Source of the DNA: Parahaliea mediterranea | GTDB taxonomy: Bacteria > Pseudomonadota > Gammaproteobacteria > Pseudomonadales > Halieaceae | Length of the DNA: 64,000 bases | Reading direction: 5' to 3' | Assembly (NCBI RefSeq): GCF_017255185.1 | Contig: NZ_JAFKCZ010000016.1 | Span: forward strand, 45,866 to 109,865 | In this document: positions 63,690-64,000 of the stretch, in pieces | Layout of the letters: each line of letters starts with the position of its first letter | Position numbering within the stretch: the first letter of the stretch is position 1 | Translations under genes and position numbers: made by a program | Notes under the pieces: model-generated | Seen by the model: only the letters and a program-made list of their open reading frames with translations | Databases searched by the model: none | What the model was told of the DNA's origin: nothing

Positions 63690-63890
63690 CCCTGCGGGGT
63701 CGAATGCATTCGACCCCGCAGGGAGATCCATGGTCGAATGAATTCGACCCTACAGGTTCGGTGTTTCGTCGCGGGCCCCATGTAGGGTCGAATTCATTCG
63801 ACCGGCCCCCGCAGTACCGGGGCCCCTGTAGGGTCGAATTCATTCGACCGGCCCCCGCAGTACCGGCCCCTGTAGGGTCGAATTCATTTA
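63690..63890. repeat. Cluster of palindromic repeats with GTCGAAT core
   Basis: Five copies of a GGTCGAAT-NN-ATTCGACC dyad: 63690-63723 (extended to a 34-bp perfect palindrome CCCTGCGGGG...CCCCGCAGGG), 63732-63749 (inverted orientation), 63786-63803, 63832-63849 and a right-truncated copy from 63876. Copies 3-5 are direct repeats of a 44-46 base unit that also contains GGCCCCCGCAGTACCGG and CCCCTGTAG. This resembles REP/BIME-like intergenic elements and may also end transcription of the thiolase operon. Confidence 0.8.
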
Positions 63891-64000
63891 AGCGTGGGAA
63901 ACCACGTCCTACGGACGTGGTCATGAGTGGCAGGCTCTGCCTGTTACGAATAGAAAGGCTCATGCTATCTCTTGAGGTTGAGTTGTGCCCACAACTGACC
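63889..64000 (-). ncRNA. Structured segment, probable IS200/IS605-type element end or guide RNA, truncated by window edge
   Basis: Three nested or successive hairpins occur within 96 bases: ACCACGTCC-TAC-GGACGTGGT (63901-63921), GGCAG-GCT-CTGCC (63929-63941) enclosed by CATGAG (63922-63927) pairing with CTCATG (63959-63964), and AGTTGTG-CC-CACAACT (63981-63996). No gene is convincing in it. Such stacked stems next to an element boundary are seen at the ends of IS200/IS605 elements, where they are recognised by TnpA or form the guide RNA of TnpB/IscB nucleases. The boundary appears to interrupt the last palindromic repeat near 63888. Strand is a guess. Confidence 0.5.

Noticed and set aside
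63690..63890. CRISPR array
   Set aside because: The repeats are self-palindromic, occur in both orientations and have near-identical rather than unique spacers. No cas gene is near.
63962..64000. Start of a protein-coding gene (ATG CTA TCT ...)
   Set aside because: Only 13 codons are visible, there is no convincing ribosome site and the sequence is mostly hairpin; an RNA or element end fits better.

Overview
The window reads as a chromosomal segment of a GC-rich, aerobic, probably marine gammaproteobacterium, most like the Halieaceae/Cellvibrionales group. That placement is an inference from gene order (tolA-tolB-pal-cpoB-queE-queC-tRNA-Lys is a classic gammaproteobacterial block), PEP-CTERM-like secreted proteins, an unusually large set of lipid and ring oxidation enzymes, and DUF families typical of Pseudomonas and its relatives. 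No rRNA, prophage or CRISPR array is visible.

Layout. 1-4.7 kb: end of the Tol-Pal envelope cluster, queuosine genes and tRNA-Lys(UUU). 4.7-9.4 kb: small conserved proteins, a globin-coupled diguanylate cyclase and an M14-type metallohydrolase. 9.5-13.3 kb: katG behind a strong hairpin, then a less GC-rich patch with a methyltransferase/MarR divergent pair and a transporter remnant. 13.3-20.5 kb: an Lrp-type regulator divergent from a branched-chain 2-oxoacid dehydrogenase operon (E1 alpha, E1 beta, E2) continued by a leucine-type dehydrogenase and an acetolactate-synthase-like enzyme. 20.5-24.6 kb: two VOC proteins, a LysE/AraC pair and class I aldolase. 24.6-31.6 kb: a minus-strand operon of an ATP-grasp ligase, a large protein with a papain-like Cys/His/Asn signature and an ExaC/AcoD-type aldehyde dehydrogenase, divergent from agmatine deiminase and N-carbamoylputrescine amidase. 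This is the strongest candidate here for an undescribed system. 31.6-36.6 kb: lipid kinase operon, retropepsin-like protease, PDZ protein, hemerythrin and Hsp20 with two FNR/ANR-like boxes. 36.6-49.6 kb: prpE, tRNA-Gly(CCC), a dynamin-like GTPase, several SDRs, a cation/proton antiporter and a PEP-CTERM-like protein. 49.8-51.9 kb: a DUF3089 hydrolase and a second C-terminally anchored secreted protein.

52-63.7 kb is a catabolic region. It holds three acyl-CoA dehydrogenases plus a haloalkane dehalogenase, a TetR-controlled Rieske oxygenase, a PhyH dioxygenase with a second Rieske oxygenase, and a MaoC hydratase/SDR/thiolase operon. Together these cover hydroxylation or dehalogenation of a hydrophobic substrate followed by beta-oxidation. 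Two of its operons share a near-identical promoter/operator of identical geometry (52000-52035 and 60797-60832), which suggests one regulator for both halves of the beta-oxidation pathway.

The last 310 bases hold a cluster of palindromic repeats interrupted by a very structured segment that looks like the end of an IS200/IS605-type element, possibly with its guide RNA. Gene starts were adjusted by ribosome-binding sites where possible. All functions are from reading motifs by eye; no database search was run.
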